Source: UBA1723 sp045629285 | Lineage (GTDB): Bacteria > Bacteroidota > Bacteroidia > Bacteroidales > Paludibacteraceae | Length of the DNA: 64,000 nt | Assembly (NCBI GenBank): GCA_045629285.1 | Contig: JAZQQY010000029.1 | Location: forward strand, 62,001 to 126,000 | Direction of reading: 5' to 3' | Part shown: positions 1 through 10,068 of the stretch, one piece after another | Layout of the letters: the number at the start of each line of letters is the position of its first letter | How positions within the stretch are numbered: position 1 is the first letter of the stretch | Notes under the pieces: model-generated | Database searches by the model: none | What the model was told of the DNA's origin: nothing | What the model saw: only the letters and a program-made list of their open reading frames with translations | Position numbers and translations under genes: made by a program

Positions 1-3000
1 TATGCAGCACGTAGCTTCATCTTGAATGTCTTCACTTTATACTTGTACAACTCAAAATGCCAGATTTTCTTATCGTCACGCTGGTCAACATACTCGCAGC
101 CATCGTTGTCCGACGCAATATCGTTCCATGGTTCAAATCCTGAAGGCCATGCGTACGACAATGCCATCAAACGTGAATCCTCAGTTCCAGAAGCATTCTT
201 CACTACGATTCGTGCTGTAATCTCTGCACCCTGCTTCAAATTAGCGATTGAAATCTCTTTTCCGGACTCATTCTCATAGACGACGCTGATCTCCAAACCT
301 TGGTTTGCAGCAGACAATGTCTCTGTAGGAGATGGTTTGCGTGATAGACAAAGAGTAGCGTAAGTAGTAGACGAATTATTGTTCTTGACTACACACTCAC
401 CAGCGTTAGGATCAAGATCAACAGTTGGTGTATTCTGTGTAGCCTTGCCTGAATCATCTTTCTGAACTGACGATGCGACTGTCTTGATTGTCTTTCCACC
501 CTGGATTACAGATGAATTTGCAGTAGAAGAAAGGACATTGCTTAATCTGTTCATCGCCAACATTGAGTATGCAGTCTCGTATGTACAGCAACTCTGGGCA
601 TTGTACTTATCAGCAATATACTTGGCCACATCAAATGCCTGTTTAGTATTGCCACTTATCACCAATGCTTCAAGCCACAATGCACGGTCTCTCAATCGTG
701 AACCGAATGTCCAATCACGGCTCCAGTGGTAACGATATGTTTCAATCTTCTCGTCAGTCACTTCATTTAGAATTGACGTCGCGATATTACTCTTTCCTGC
801 CAACGAGTAAGCTGAAGCAAGTAGAATCTTCGAAGCAACAGTCTGGCTCGACAACTTCTCCTTCATCTTGTTCATTGCTGCCTCATCAGCCTTCTTTGCC
901 AAAGCCAAAGTATAAAGACGGTATGCCTGAGTAGTGCGGTTGTTATCCTCACGAGCTCTTGACTTCTGGTAACTCAACCATCTGTCGTACACTTCGTCTG
1001 GCACAGAATATCCCTTGCTTCTCGCCTCTACCAACACATGTCCAGCCATATTAGTGATCCACTCATTGATATCATTGTCACCAGGCCAGTAGATGAACGC
1101 ACCATTCGATTTCTGGCGTCCGTAAAGAACTGTCAAATAGTGGTTGACCTCATTTTGCAACGCCTGCTTCATGTCTGGGTTAATGAACTTCTCTGCGTTC
1201 AAATAGAACAACAATCGGCTCGACACCTGCTCACTACAGCAGTATGGGTAGTGGATCATCGTCAAGAATGCAGCCTGGACATCGATGTTTGGCATCGGAC
1301 TGATTGTCACTTTGGCGTTGTTTGTAGTATTCTTCACAAATGGAGTCCATGAGAAAGAAGCTTCCGGTTCCACAACCTTAGACTGACTGTTTACAATAAT
1401 AGGCTGAGGATTTCTCACCTCAATTGCGATATCCTCACTTGTCTGCATTGCACCGGATGCCTTGATCTTCACATGTGCCATGCCCTCCTTAGTTGGATCA
1501 CACTTCAAATCAAAATAAACCATCTTATCTCCTGCGACGGTGAAGTTCACACTCTTAGAATTTGAACCTACGATAGAAAGTGGACCATCTACCGCAACAG
1601 TCACTGTGGCTGTCTGGCCTGACTTGACCGATGAGAATACGTTGACTGGCAACTTCACATTCTCGCCGTTTGTAAGCACACGTGGAAGTGAGCTCATCAC
1701 CATCAATGGCGACGATACTGTTGTTGTCTTATCAGCGCTACCGTATGCCTTCTCTCCGTCGCAAGCCACAACCATTGTGCGGACGCTACCGACATACATA
1801 GGCAACTGTAGTTCATGTTCTTTTGTCTCACCAGCCTTCAATGTGAATGGTCCGATAAACTTCACAACTGGCTTGAATCTCTTCTCCTTCTGAGCCGATT
1901 TCTTGATTGAGACGTCACCACCGACACTCAAGATATTCTGGAAATAATCTGTTGATGCTCCAACGACGTCGGCATACATATCGTAAGTGTAGACATTAAG
2001 AGCCTCCTTCATATTCATTGAAGGCCAAGGATTTGGAGTCTTGAACGCTGTGATGTCAAGCAAACCTTCGTCGACGATAGCCAAAGTATAGCTCATTGCT
2101 CTACCATTCTTCTCGCCTACCTTAACCTTGAACGCTGTCTGCGGACGCAACTCATCCGGCATATTGATTGTAGGTTCAAGATGTGATTTTGGATCCTCCA
2201 CACTCAACGACTTGACTCCATACTTACGGATTGGCTTGCCATCAGCAGTAACTGCATGTGGATTGATCAAACTTGCTGAAATATATACATTAGGAGTCAT
2301 CTCCTTTGTAATCTTGATTGTGTGCTTGCTTATTTGGTCTGTAGCTGACACCCACTCTCTCGACATCACCTTATTTCCACTCTCCACAGAAAGAAGCACT
2401 CTACCTCCTTTTGATGCAGGAATATAGACAACAGCGTCGTCGCCAACATTATATTTATCCTTGTCAGTAGAAAGCATCAACATCGTTGCGGCTGACGCGT
2501 CTTCTTTATCGCTCATACCACGTGACGCAGGCCAATCAATCAAGAATGTACCTCCTGTTGCATGCTGACCTTCCTCATCAGACACTACAACAAAGTATCT
2601 ACCCCACTCTGGATAGTCGATTCTAAATGGAACAGTTGCGACTCCTCCGTTTGTCTGCAATGTGCCCTCTGCCACTGGCTTGTTGTGCTTGCCAGAAACG
2701 AAATCACGTAGGTAATTGCCATTGTATTCGCTCCACCAACGCCATTCCAACTTGAAGATGCGGTATTTAAGTTTTGTATTTGTCTTCTTTCCGTTCTCAT
2801 CGACAACAACCACGTTGAATTTCAAATCCTGGTCTGTCTCAAAGTTTCTGTTCTTCAAATCGATTCCGACGTAAGTGGAGAATGGTGAGCACTTGAAATC
2901 CTTCGACACAATACTTGCGTCTCCTCCCTTCTCAAACACTCTGGCTGTAACTGTAGCATGTAGGAAAGACGGTGCATCTTCTGAATTGGCAAACAATTTT

Positions 3001-5513
3001 GCAAATGTCTTCGGTTTGCCCCAATCGTCGTCATCGTCGCTAACACCATTCACATTATCACGTCCGTTTCCATCCAAAACTCCGTCACCGATACGAACAC
3101 TTGCTCTACGGAATTCAGAGAAAGGATTGATGAATGTATAGTTGCTATAAGATGGGAATGGACATCCGTCGATTGCGATATCCGCATCTACCTTATAATC
3201 CAATCCAACAGCAGGAGTTCCTGTCAACCAATTTGCGCATATCTTAAGATCTGTACTCTTTCCAGTTGAGATTCTATCTCCCTTGGCGTCGAGATTGATC
3301 TTGATTCTGTTTGGCTTGATAGTCGCGATTCTCACATACTCTGTGAATGATCGTCCACCTACCTCAAACACTACATGCCAAACTCCTGTCTGATCCTCAT
3401 CTTTAGTTGGGATTGAGAATGCATATAGTCCATTCTCTCCATTACGAGTGACATGCTTTGAATAGAACTGTCCCTGCGGATTGAACATCTCTGCTGTTAC
3501 TGGACAATTCTCAGGCAAGTTGTTGTCTGTATCCTCAAGAATCACAGACAAATGAAGAGTGTCTCCTGGACGCCAAACGTTTCTCTCTCCATAGATAAAC
3601 GCCTTCAATCCACGCTGTTTGTCAACACCGGAAACATCGAAACTACTGTATGATAGTTCATGTCCGTTTGATACCTTGACGTAGCTCTTCAATCCGTCTC
3701 TCTCAACCTCAACAAAATAAGGTACATTCTGGCACTCCATGTCGCAGAATCCTTCTGAATCTGTTTTGCCTTCCGCAACTGGCTGCAACTGATAGTTGTA
3801 AGCAGTGACATTTGCTCCACTCACTGGTGACGCCTTCAACAAGTCAGCGACACTCACCCAAATATTCTTGCCTCCTGCTCGCTTGACTGTGATACCAAGG
3901 TCACTCAATCTGTAGATATTGCTCTTAACACACTTATTCCAAGTGTAGTAGCTGTCGTTTGTTGGATCATCAGAACCCCAGTACTCAAATCCCATTACAG
4001 ACTGCATGTCGAAATAGCCATCATGATCGAAAAGATTCTCCATACTCTCGCTGACTCCATCTTTGGTATCCAACTCGATAGCTCGTGAATTGCCATTGGC
4101 ATTACACATAGCGTAGTTCTTCTTATAAGATAGGTAGACCTGATAGATGGCAGTAGGATCATCATCAAACAAACCGCTCAAATCCACAGTGTACAGATGG
4201 TTCTCTTCACTATCGAAATCTTCTGTATCATCAAGACGCACTGTCTTATGATAGATCATTCTTCCGTATCGACGGATAGACGCGTCGCTGCCGCCTCCAC
4301 CATAATACTCATCCTCATAATCGTAATCATAGTAGGTATTATTGCTAGCACCATCGCGTAGGTAACTCAACACATTGTTTGAATAAATCTTCAAAATATC
4401 CACGTCGACAGCAAAAATATTTGACGCCTTAAATCTAACCTTCATATCGGCTGGATTTGCCAAGATTGTTCCATTGTCAAGAATAGACAAACTTGGTATA
4501 CCTACTGAATATGAGATAGGGAATGTATATTCAGAAGTGATTTTCTTACCATTGGAACTCTTGATTCCTGGAAGTACCTTAACCTCTCCCTTGTTTGTCT
4601 TCTCTTTTGATGTGAAGATCAAATTTACATGATCCTCATATTTCTCAATCTTGACAGACTCCTTTTTATTATTGGAATAAACATCAACCAAACCATTCAA
4701 ATTCTGCTTTGAATCCAGTTTTTCTGAGAAATAGACCGCCACAGTTTTCTCTTTTGTACCAGTGCACGATACCGATATAGGCTCAAACAAAGACTTGACA
4801 GGAAGGTCAAACGTCTCAGATGGATTATTGTCGATTCTTAAAGAAGAACCGTCGAACTGCAATTTACATTTCTTCGACTCTGTTCCCTTCTTCACATTCT
4901 TTACCTCAAAACGGAATCTGTTTGGTGAAGCCATCTGCTCTATCAAGACGTCGCTCTGCTCTACACCATCAATAGTGAACATAGATGGACGAAGTTTGTT
5001 TCTGTCTACATCAATAGTAAACGAAAGGATACCACTGACAATCACCGCATCCTCATTCACCAAGTCGACACGCACTGAATTGATTTCCATCTTAACAGAT
5101 GGTGCAATCATCTCCACATCAAATACAAAGTCTGGCATCTTGTCGTTGCCAAACAACTGCTCCATCTTGACCGTACATTTATACGTAGATCCAAACTTGA
5201 CATTGCTGACGTTAGGAATGTATGCCAATGTATAGTCGTCATTCTTAACAACAGAACCTTCAAGCGACGGTGAAAATTCAATGTACTTAGCCAAATCCTT
5301 CTCATCCTTGTTCTTCAAGACATCATCATTGAATGTCACCTGGATTGAAGATCTGTCTCCTCCAAAATACCTTGTTGAATAACCTGTCACATAATCCTTG
5401 AGCTCTTCCTCGCTCATCTTGCTTCCACAGGCAGAAAACAAGAACGCAGCTGCCATACACAATAATAGCAACGCATTGCGCTTTAATACACTTATCATTT
5501 TGTCATTAATCAT
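1..5513 (-). CDS. alpha-2-macroglobulin family lipoprotein, 3' end outside window
   Basis: At least 1837 codons are open on the minus strand and the frame runs off base 1, so the C-terminus is missing. The start is ATG at 5513 or in frame at 5498; both give a lipoprotein signal ending FSAC (Cys29 from 5513). A WRPGDTLHL stretch near residues 640-655 is the MG2-type macroglobulin motif, and YPYCCSEQ holds the CxEQ thioester (Cys1426-Gln1429, bases 1227-1238), followed by a helix-rich thioester-domain region. Bacterial homologues are periplasmic or surface protease traps that link covalently to attacking proteases. In E. coli the thioester type pairs with a penicillin-binding protein, pbpC; any such partner would lie left of this window. 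Family assignment is firm, role is inferred. Confidence 0.9.
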   Translation of the reverse strand, partial: MINDKMISVLKRNALLLLCMAAAFLFSACGSKMSEEELKDYVTGYSTRYFGGDRSSIQVTFNDDVLKNKDEKDLAKYIEFSPSLEGSVVKNDDYTLAYIPNVSNVKFGSTYKCTVKMEQLFGNDKMPDFVFDVEMIAPSVKMEINSVRVDLVNEDAVIVSGILSFTIDVDRNKLRPSMFTIDGVEQSDVLIEQMASPNRFRFEVKNVKKGTESKKCKLQFDGSSLRIDNNPSETFDLPVKSLFEPISVSCTGTKEKTVAVYFSEKLDSKQNLNGLVDVYSNNKKESVKIEKYEDHVNLIFTSKEKTNKGEVKVLPGIKSSNGKKITSEYTFPISYSVGIPSLSILDNGTILANPADMKVRFKASNIFAVDVDILKIYSNNVLSYLRDGASNNTYYDYDYEDEYYGGGGSDASIRRYGRMIYHKTVRLDDTEDFDSEENHLYTVDLSGLFDDDPTAIYQVYLSYKKNYAMCNANGNSRAIELDTKDGVSESMENLFDHDGYFDMQSVMGFEYWGSDDPTNDSYYTWNKCVKSNIYRLSDLGITVKRAGGKNIWVSVADLLKASPVSGANVTAYNYQLQPVAEGKTDSEGFCDMECQNVPYFVEVERDGLKSYVKVSNGHELSYSSFDVSGVDKQRGLKAFIYGERNVWRPGDTLHLSVILEDTDNNLPENCPVTAEMFNPQGQFYSKHVTRNGENGLYAFSIPTKDEDQTGVWHVVFEVGGRSFTEYVRIATIKPNRIKINLDAKGDRISTGKSTDLKICANWLTGTPAVGLDYKVDADIAIDGCPFPSYSNYTFINPFSEFRRASVRIGDGVLDGNGRDNVNGVSDDDDDWGKPKTFAKLFANSEDAPSFLHATVTARVFEKGGDASIVSKDFKCSPFSTYVGIDLKNRNFETDQDLKFNVVVVDENGKKTNTKLKYRIFKLEWRWWSEYNGNYLRDFVSGKHNKPVAEGTLQTNGGVATVPFRIDYPEWGRYFVVVSDEEGQHATGGTFLIDWPASRGMSDKEDASAATMLMLSTDKDKYNVGDDAVVYIPASKGGRVLLSVESGNKVMSREWVSATDQISKHTIKITKEMTPNVYISASLINPHAVTADGKPIRKYGVKSLSVEDPKSHLEPTINMPDELRPQTAFKVKVGEKNGRAMSYTLAIVDEGLLDITAFKTPNPWPSMNMKEALNVYTYDMYADVVGASTDYFQNILSVGGDVSIKKSAQKEKRFKPVVKFIGPFTLKAGETKEHELQLPMYVGSVRTMVVACDGEKAYGSADKTTTVSSPLMVMSSLPRVLTNGENVKLPVNVFSSVKSGQTATVTVAVDGPLSIVGSNSKSVNFTVAGDKMVYFDLKCDPTKEGMAHVKIKASGAMQTSEDIAIEVRNPQPIIVNSQSKVVEPEASFSWTPFVKNTTNNAKVTISPMPNIDVQAAFLTMIHYPYCCSEQVSSRLLFYLNAEKFINPDMKQALQNEVNHYLTVLYGRQKSNGAFIYWPGDNDINEWITNMAGHVLVEARSKGYSVPDEVYDRWLSYQKSRAREDNNRTTQAYRLYTLALAKKADEAAMNKMKEKLSSQTVASKILLASAYSLAGKSNIATSILNEVTDEKIETYRYHWSRDWTFGSRLRDRALWLEALVISGNTKQAFDVAKYIADKYNAQSCCTYETAYSMLAMNRLSNVLSSTANSSVIQGGKTIKTVASSVQKDDSGKATQNTPTVDLDPNAGECVVKNNNSSTTYATLCLSRKPSPTETLSAANQGLEISVVYENESGKEISIANLKQGAEITARIVVKNASGTEDSRLMALSYAWPSGFEPWNDIASDNDGCEYVDQRDDKKIWHFELYKYKVKTFKMKLRAA

Positions 5514-5763
5514 AATTTATCACTCTTCGTAGGAAATCCACACATACAGAATCTCCAAATCACTTATCGCTTACAAAAATAAAGATTTATCCGCAAAAAT
5601 CGGTAGGTTAAGACTGAAAAAATAGATTATTTCAAAACGAGGATTGTTAATGGCTCATGTCAGATTTTTGGGTTCTAACCCATTCCACCAACGCGAGCCC
5701 GCAAGGGCAAGCGTAAAAAATAAGGGCAGATTTGAAACCTGCCCCTACATTAAGTCATTCTTT
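5514..5763. repeat. intergenic hairpin cluster (REP-like)
   Basis: This 250-bp gap between two minus-strand genes holds no coding sequence. It contains three close hairpins: TGGGTT/AACCCA (5669-5682), GCCC-gcaa-GGGC (5697-5708) and a near-perfect palindrome GGGCAGATTT/GAAACCTGCCC (5724-5744, one A-C mismatch, almost no loop). The last could end transcription of the DUF4015 gene, but there is no clear T run, so a dispersed REP-like element is equally possible. Confidence 0.5.
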
Positions 5764-7185
5764 CTATAAATTAAACGCTGAGCTATCCTTAGCAACAGTA
5801 TCTGATTTTGTTGGTATTGCCACCATAGAATCATTCTTTATTTCCACTGGTTTCGACGGTGCTACACTCTTGTATCTCTTATACATTGGTATGGAATCAC
5901 CTACCCTGATCAATGCATCCTTACGATATCTTACAGATGCATTCCACAACAACCACTCGTCATAGCCGGCATCGTAGATTGCGTCGATCTGGGCACGGAC
6001 ATCAGCCGGTGTGTATGCTCTGGCTCCAGCTACCCATGGCGCACTGAAATCCTGCAACCATGCACGGACATTGGGTTTATGGTCAAGCGAATCCAACACT
6101 TTCTTAGACAGCTTCATCGAACCTAGAATTGTCTGGTATGGAGCATTGTTCGGAATCGGAATACCAAACACGTGAGGTCCGTAATGAGACGGATAGATCA
6201 TCGGAGAAATAGTAGAGACATACTTTCCCATATCTGCATAGTTCTGCCCCACTGCACGAGTATCAACGTCATTGTCGATCACCGTTCCGAACACATCGGC
6301 AGAGAATGCAATTCCGCATTTACCAAACTCCTCTGCTGAATATTTAACAAACTCTGTGATGACCTGTTGCTTGGACATTGTATCTGATCCGAAACCGTAA
6401 TTGACCTCCGAATCCTTGACTTCTGTAGAGAAACGGATATAGTCGAACTGAATCTCATCAAAACCATCTGCTGCGGCACGTTTGCCTATCGAAACAAGGT
6501 ATTTCCAAACCTCACGATTGTATGGATTCACCCACGCAAGTCCAGAACGGTCGTAGTAGATAGAACCGTCTTTCTTATGCACACACCAATCAGGATTTTT
6601 CTTTGCCAACAATGGATCACGGAATGCCACAACACGTCCGATGACATAGATATTCTTGCTGTGAAGATTTTCCAAAAAAGATTGAATACCACGGATATAA
6701 CGAACGTTAGCCTTAAACTCATTGACAAGTTTATGCTCCATATTATAAGTCACATTACCGTTGTCGTTTTTCACGTCGATCACCATAGCATTAAGCTCGG
6801 TTGTCTCGACCATCTCAAGCAACTCCTTGAATCGGCTGTGGCCAGCGATCGGACCGCTCACATAAATTCCCTTAACCGGAGGATGATTCTTCAATGTTTT
6901 GCGGACGATGAAAGTGTCGTCGAACTGCAACGTCTGCGAGATCAACTCACGTGGAATCTCACGAGGAATCGCCACACTATCAGTCAAGGCAATCGAATCT
7001 GTTTTTAATGTATCCTTCTTTATTGAAATGCTGTCTGACGACGGAATAGAATCTACTAAAGCAATTGTATCTTTATTAGAAATAGTATCTACGTCGTTAG
7101 ACGCACGTCCATGCGTCTCTACATTACCCTGGCATGATGCCAAAATCAAAGCGAAAAATCCTAACGCTATCTTATGAAAATTCAT
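5764..7185 (-). CDS. DUF4015 putative glycoside-hydrolase-like lipoprotein
   Basis: The product has 473 residues from ATG 7185. That start gives a clean lipoprotein signal (MNFHKIALGFFALILASC, lipobox LASC); an upstream in-frame start at 7239 would bury it. After an S/T/D-rich linker of about 80 residues comes a TIM-barrel-like domain starting near PVKGIYVSGPIAGH and containing VIDVKNDNGNVTY, FDEIQFDYIRFS and AWLQDFSAPW. These are typical of DUF4015 (putative glycosyl hydrolase) proteins, where the acidic residues in the DYIRF region are suspected catalytic. A C-terminal S/T/K-rich tail follows. Probably anchored in the envelope and acting on a polysaccharide; the substrate is unknown. A TACATTTG -7-like box lies at 7215-7222. 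Confidence 0.8.
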   Translation of the reverse strand: MNFHKIALGFFALILASCQGNVETHGRASNDVDTISNKDTIALVDSIPSSDSISIKKDTLKTDSIALTDSVAIPREIPRELISQTLQFDDTFIVRKTLKNHPPVKGIYVSGPIAGHSRFKELLEMVETTELNAMVIDVKNDNGNVTYNMEHKLVNEFKANVRYIRGIQSFLENLHSKNIYVIGRVVAFRDPLLAKKNPDWCVHKKDGSIYYDRSGLAWVNPYNREVWKYLVSIGKRAAADGFDEIQFDYIRFSTEVKDSEVNYGFGSDTMSKQQVITEFVKYSAEEFGKCGIAFSADVFGTVIDNDVDTRAVGQNYADMGKYVSTISPMIYPSHYGPHVFGIPIPNNAPYQTILGSMKLSKKVLDSLDHKPNVRAWLQDFSAPWVAGARAYTPADVRAQIDAIYDAGYDEWLLWNASVRYRKDALIRVGDSIPMYKRYKSVAPSKPVEIKNDSMVAIPTKSDTVAKDSSAFNL

Positions 7186-7214
7186 TTGGAAAATATTTTC
7201 TATCAAATTCTTCA

Positions 7215-7222
7215 CAAATGTA
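7215..7222 (-). promoter_or_regulatory. -7 element for DUF4015 gene
   Basis: On the minus strand this reads TACATTTG, matching the Bacteroidetes sigma-ABfr -7 consensus TAnnTTTG, about 30 bp upstream of the ATG at 7185. I see no good -33 TTG at the usual spacing, so support is partial. Confidence 0.4.
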
Positions 7223-7233
7223 CTAAAATTACT

Positions 7234-7259
7234 AATCACGAATTACGAATCACGAATTA
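7234..7259. repeat. heptanucleotide tandem repeat (AATYACG)
   Basis: Three full copies plus a partial one of the 7-mer AATCACG/AATTACG alternate in the short gap between the tandem J-domain gene and the DUF4015 gene. Period and alternation are exact. Confidence 0.7.
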
Positions 7260-7262
7260 ATT

Positions 7263-8504
7263 TCATCCCCTAACCTTTTTATAAGCTTCGTTGATTTTAG
7301 CCATCATCTCCTCACACTCCTTTATTCTACCAGCATTCTTCGGCAAGTCTGGATGATGTTCAAGTGCAAGATTGTGATAAGCTCTACGAATCTCTTCAAT
7401 CGTAGCTGTGTCATCCAATCCTAATATTGTCAGATATGGGTTGCGAGAATGTGTAGACGAAGTTGTATATGCAGTATTTCCACTAGTCTCATTTTCATTA
7501 TAATTGAAATCTTCACGAAAATAAGAATATGCTTCGTTGATTTTAGCCATCATTTCTTCACACTCCTTAATTCGACTTGCATTCTTCGCCAAATCTGGAT
7601 GATATTCCTTTACCAAACTAATATATGCTCTGCGAATGTCTTCTTCTGTAGCGGTATCATATAATCCTAATATTGCAAGGTATGTATAGCGAGAATATGC
7701 ATATCCAGTTCTTTTTGCTTTTTTTCTTTTCATCTCGAAATCACCAAATTCCGTACGCAAAGAACTATAACGATTTTTGAAATATTCTATATAGTTTTGA
7801 TTGAATTTAATTTTCGACATTAACTGAAGCAAAAAATACCACTCGTCATTATGAATTCCATCATCGACAATCGCTAATTTAAAAAGTATATCAATAAAAG
7901 CTTGTTTATTGGAAAGTTTAGACTTAATTAAATCGTCAACAGCAAAATTAATGTCTGCATCTGTATATTCCCTATCAAATATTATATTAGCAACTAAATC
8001 AACATTTATACCATACAAATCATTAAGAAAATACTTCTGACTATTTCTTCCACCAGGATTCATTCTACATAATTGTTGAATCAACGGGAATTGCTGCTGA
8101 AAACGAATTTTCGATTTGCCTAAAATCAAATTATAACGTTTATCTATTTGTTCAAGATAATCATTCACTTCGTCAAATGTGTTGAAACGAATTTTGGAAG
8201 TTGGAAATTCAGAAAATTCAGACTTGATATTATTCAGTTTTGTATCTATTTGAGAGGTCAGACAACATCCGAAAACAAAGTTCACAATATAAAATACAAA
8301 AAATATACATACCAAGGATTCAATAAATGATGATTCACAAAATTTAGTGCAGATACCACCCACAATGAGTAAAGGAAATCCATATAATTGTATATATAAA
8401 AAAATTTTATCAACCACATTCCATCGTTTCAAACTGTGTATATGATACCTCTCATATTTTTCTACAAATGATTTTTCTGAAAGTGATAATTTTTGGTAAT
8501 CCAT
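7263..8504 (-). CDS. membrane protein with two tandem C-terminal J domains
   Basis: The product is 413 residues. Two hydrophobic segments lie near residues 35-52 and 60-80. A helical middle (about 110-265) includes AIVDDGIHNDEWYFLLQLM, which resembles the TerB-like domain of DjlA co-chaperones. Two J domains follow, at about 273-332 and 355-413, each with an HPD motif (His302 and His384). They are about 70% identical by my reading and share RIKECEEMMAKINEAY exactly; the DNA copies are 246 bp apart. J domains stimulate Hsp70 (DnaK) ATPase activity. Two near-identical J domains on one membrane anchor is unusual. Probably a DjlA-like co-chaperone at the inner membrane; the client is unknown. Confidence 0.8.
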   Translation of the reverse strand: MDYQKLSLSEKSFVEKYERYHIHSLKRWNVVDKIFLYIQLYGFPLLIVGGICTKFCESSFIESLVCIFFVFYIVNFVFGCCLTSQIDTKLNNIKSEFSEFPTSKIRFNTFDEVNDYLEQIDKRYNLILGKSKIRFQQQFPLIQQLCRMNPGGRNSQKYFLNDLYGINVDLVANIIFDREYTDADINFAVDDLIKSKLSNKQAFIDILFKLAIVDDGIHNDEWYFLLQLMSKIKFNQNYIEYFKNRYSSLRTEFGDFEMKRKKAKRTGYAYSRYTYLAILGLYDTATEEDIRRAYISLVKEYHPDLAKNASRIKECEEMMAKINEAYSYFREDFNYNENETSGNTAYTTSSTHSRNPYLTILGLDDTATIEEIRRAYHNLALEHHPDLPKNAGRIKECEEMMAKINEAYKKVRG

Positions 8505-8536
8505 AATTATAAATCAAATTATACCACAAAAATAAA

Positions 8537-8572
8537 AAAAGTCCCTAAACTCACGCTCAGGGAACCTTCATA
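8537..8572 (-). terminator. possible terminator after 8587-9993
   Basis: AGGG (8559-8562) and TCCCT (8542-8546) form a short stem that on the minus strand is followed by a run of seven T. It lies just past the stop codon of the minus-strand gene ending at 8587. Confidence 0.45.
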
Positions 8573-8586
8573 ATACATCAATGAAA

Positions 8587-9993
8587 TTATTTTCGTATAA
8601 CAATTTTCTTTTTTACAATAAAGACGGATCTGTTACCTAACTTGTCTGGCGAAACTCGTCGTCCTAACACGTCGTAAGTAACCATTCTTTCCTCATCAAT
8701 GTCTGACAAGATATTGTCGACTCCGGAAAGATCTCCTGTCTTATCTGAAGTAGAAATCTTTATCTTCATCTCACTTTCATATTTTGAATTGCGAGCATGA
8801 ATTGTAATATCAAAACTTCCACTCTCTTTCAATTCACCATAGATTGTCAAGCTTCCTTCTTCCTCATCTATGCTATACTCAATTCCCTCAGGCAATCCCT
8901 CTACCCAAACCGAGTCGGAATTGTAATATGAAAGAATCACATCATCAATAAAGTCGCCTTTAGAAACCAACTGATTCAAAGTCCACTCGTCCATGAATTC
9001 AATAATCGGACGAATCTCCGGCAACACAGCTACTTCAATCTTATAGGAAGTAAACGAAACTTTTGTCTTGTAAGCGATATCAAACTCGTGAACGCCAACC
9101 TCTGTAGGAACTCCCTGAAACCAGATATCACGCTTTGCCGAGTCGATCACTATTTCCAAGCCTGGTGCTATTTTCTCACTGATCAACTGACCAGGAGCAT
9201 TCCACTCAAAACCAAACTTCTCGATTGAATCACCAAGCTCTACAACCTGCTTTGTTCCTCCTGTTCCAATCTTCATCAAGCCTCCTTCATAAACGTTGAT
9301 CTTGAATTCGAATGAATCACAATATGCTTTAGGATGAAACTTCATTGTATCCATGGCCGTTCCACCACCGTCTGTGACGATAATCGAATCTTTTGAGAAA
9401 TACAATGAATCTGCACCGTAAATCTTGAAACTATACTCACCCGACGGCAAAACATCCGAAGATACTATCGAACAATGATCTTTTTCCTTGACTAGTTTCA
9501 TACCGTAAGGAAGTTCCGAACTCCATACAGAATAAGTAAACTTAGTATAGTCAAGTCTTATTGTATCAAGAACTGTCTCTGTATCAATATCAAAAACTGT
9601 CTTGTCAACAGTCAAGTAAGGTCTGACAACAGTCAATTTACCAGGACGAGAAATTCTCTCTTTTGTCAACGTGTCGTTGGTAACCAAGCCCCACATTCTT
9701 ATTTCGTAAGTTCTAGAAGGACCGTCTGCTATACCAGTCAAGTAGATTCTGCGCTTAGACTTATCATGTTCAACCTTAAAAATTGCATCAGGCACCTGAA
9801 CATGATCAATGGTCACACCTTCACTATACTCGTAGTAAAAAGGGGCGATCTCATCTCCCGCCATGACCGTTTGGAATCCAGATCCATCACCATGTTTTAT
9901 GATAAAATCATTTGGATTCACATTTGCTGCCGATACCGCTAGAGATGCTAAAGACACCAACAGCAAAGTCAATATGTTAAACAAATACCTCAT
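8587..9993 (-). CDS. secreted protein with repeated beta domains, function unknown
   Basis: The product has 468 residues with a signal peptide (first ~22 residues, ending AVSAA). The body alternates short strands in at least two similar blocks, PFYYEYSEGVTIDHV near residue 50 and EKFGFEWNAPGQLIS near 255; each precedes a putative-Ig/cadherin-like stretch (e.g. GIADGPSRTYEIRMWG, GVPTEVGVHEFDIAY). The C-terminus has the YDVLGRRV...VIRK tail seen on many Bacteroidales exported proteins, resembling a secretion-sorting tail. I do not recognise a catalytic domain. It sits next to a pectinesterase and may be an adhesin or binding protein. Confidence 0.7.
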   Translation of the reverse strand: MRYLFNILTLLLVSLASLAVSAANVNPNDFIIKHGDGSGFQTVMAGDEIAPFYYEYSEGVTIDHVQVPDAIFKVEHDKSKRRIYLTGIADGPSRTYEIRMWGLVTNDTLTKERISRPGKLTVVRPYLTVDKTVFDIDTETVLDTIRLDYTKFTYSVWSSELPYGMKLVKEKDHCSIVSSDVLPSGEYSFKIYGADSLYFSKDSIIVTDGGGTAMDTMKFHPKAYCDSFEFKINVYEGGLMKIGTGGTKQVVELGDSIEKFGFEWNAPGQLISEKIAPGLEIVIDSAKRDIWFQGVPTEVGVHEFDIAYKTKVSFTSYKIEVAVLPEIRPIIEFMDEWTLNQLVSKGDFIDDVILSYYNSDSVWVEGLPEGIEYSIDEEEGSLTIYGELKESGSFDITIHARNSKYESEMKIKISTSDKTGDLSGVDNILSDIDEERMVTYDVLGRRVSPDKLGNRSVFIVKKKIVIRK

Positions 9994-10012
9994 AGGCTTT
10001 TCATTTACGTTG

Positions 10013-10020
10013 CAAAAATA
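10013..10020 (-). promoter_or_regulatory. -7 element for 8587-9993 gene
   Basis: The minus strand reads TATTTTTG, a full match to TAnnTTTG, 20 bp upstream of the ATG at 9993. No -33 TTG at the expected spacing was found. Confidence 0.5.
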
Positions 10021-10068
10021 GGTATAAAATTCCGATTATAATAGGATTTCTGTATCAAACGATAAAGA

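Noticed and set aside
1540..1893. Plus-strand frames of 100 or more codons opposite the macroglobulin gene
   Set aside because: The minus strand is continuously open across 5.5 kb with macroglobulin motifs; the plus-strand frames are shadows.
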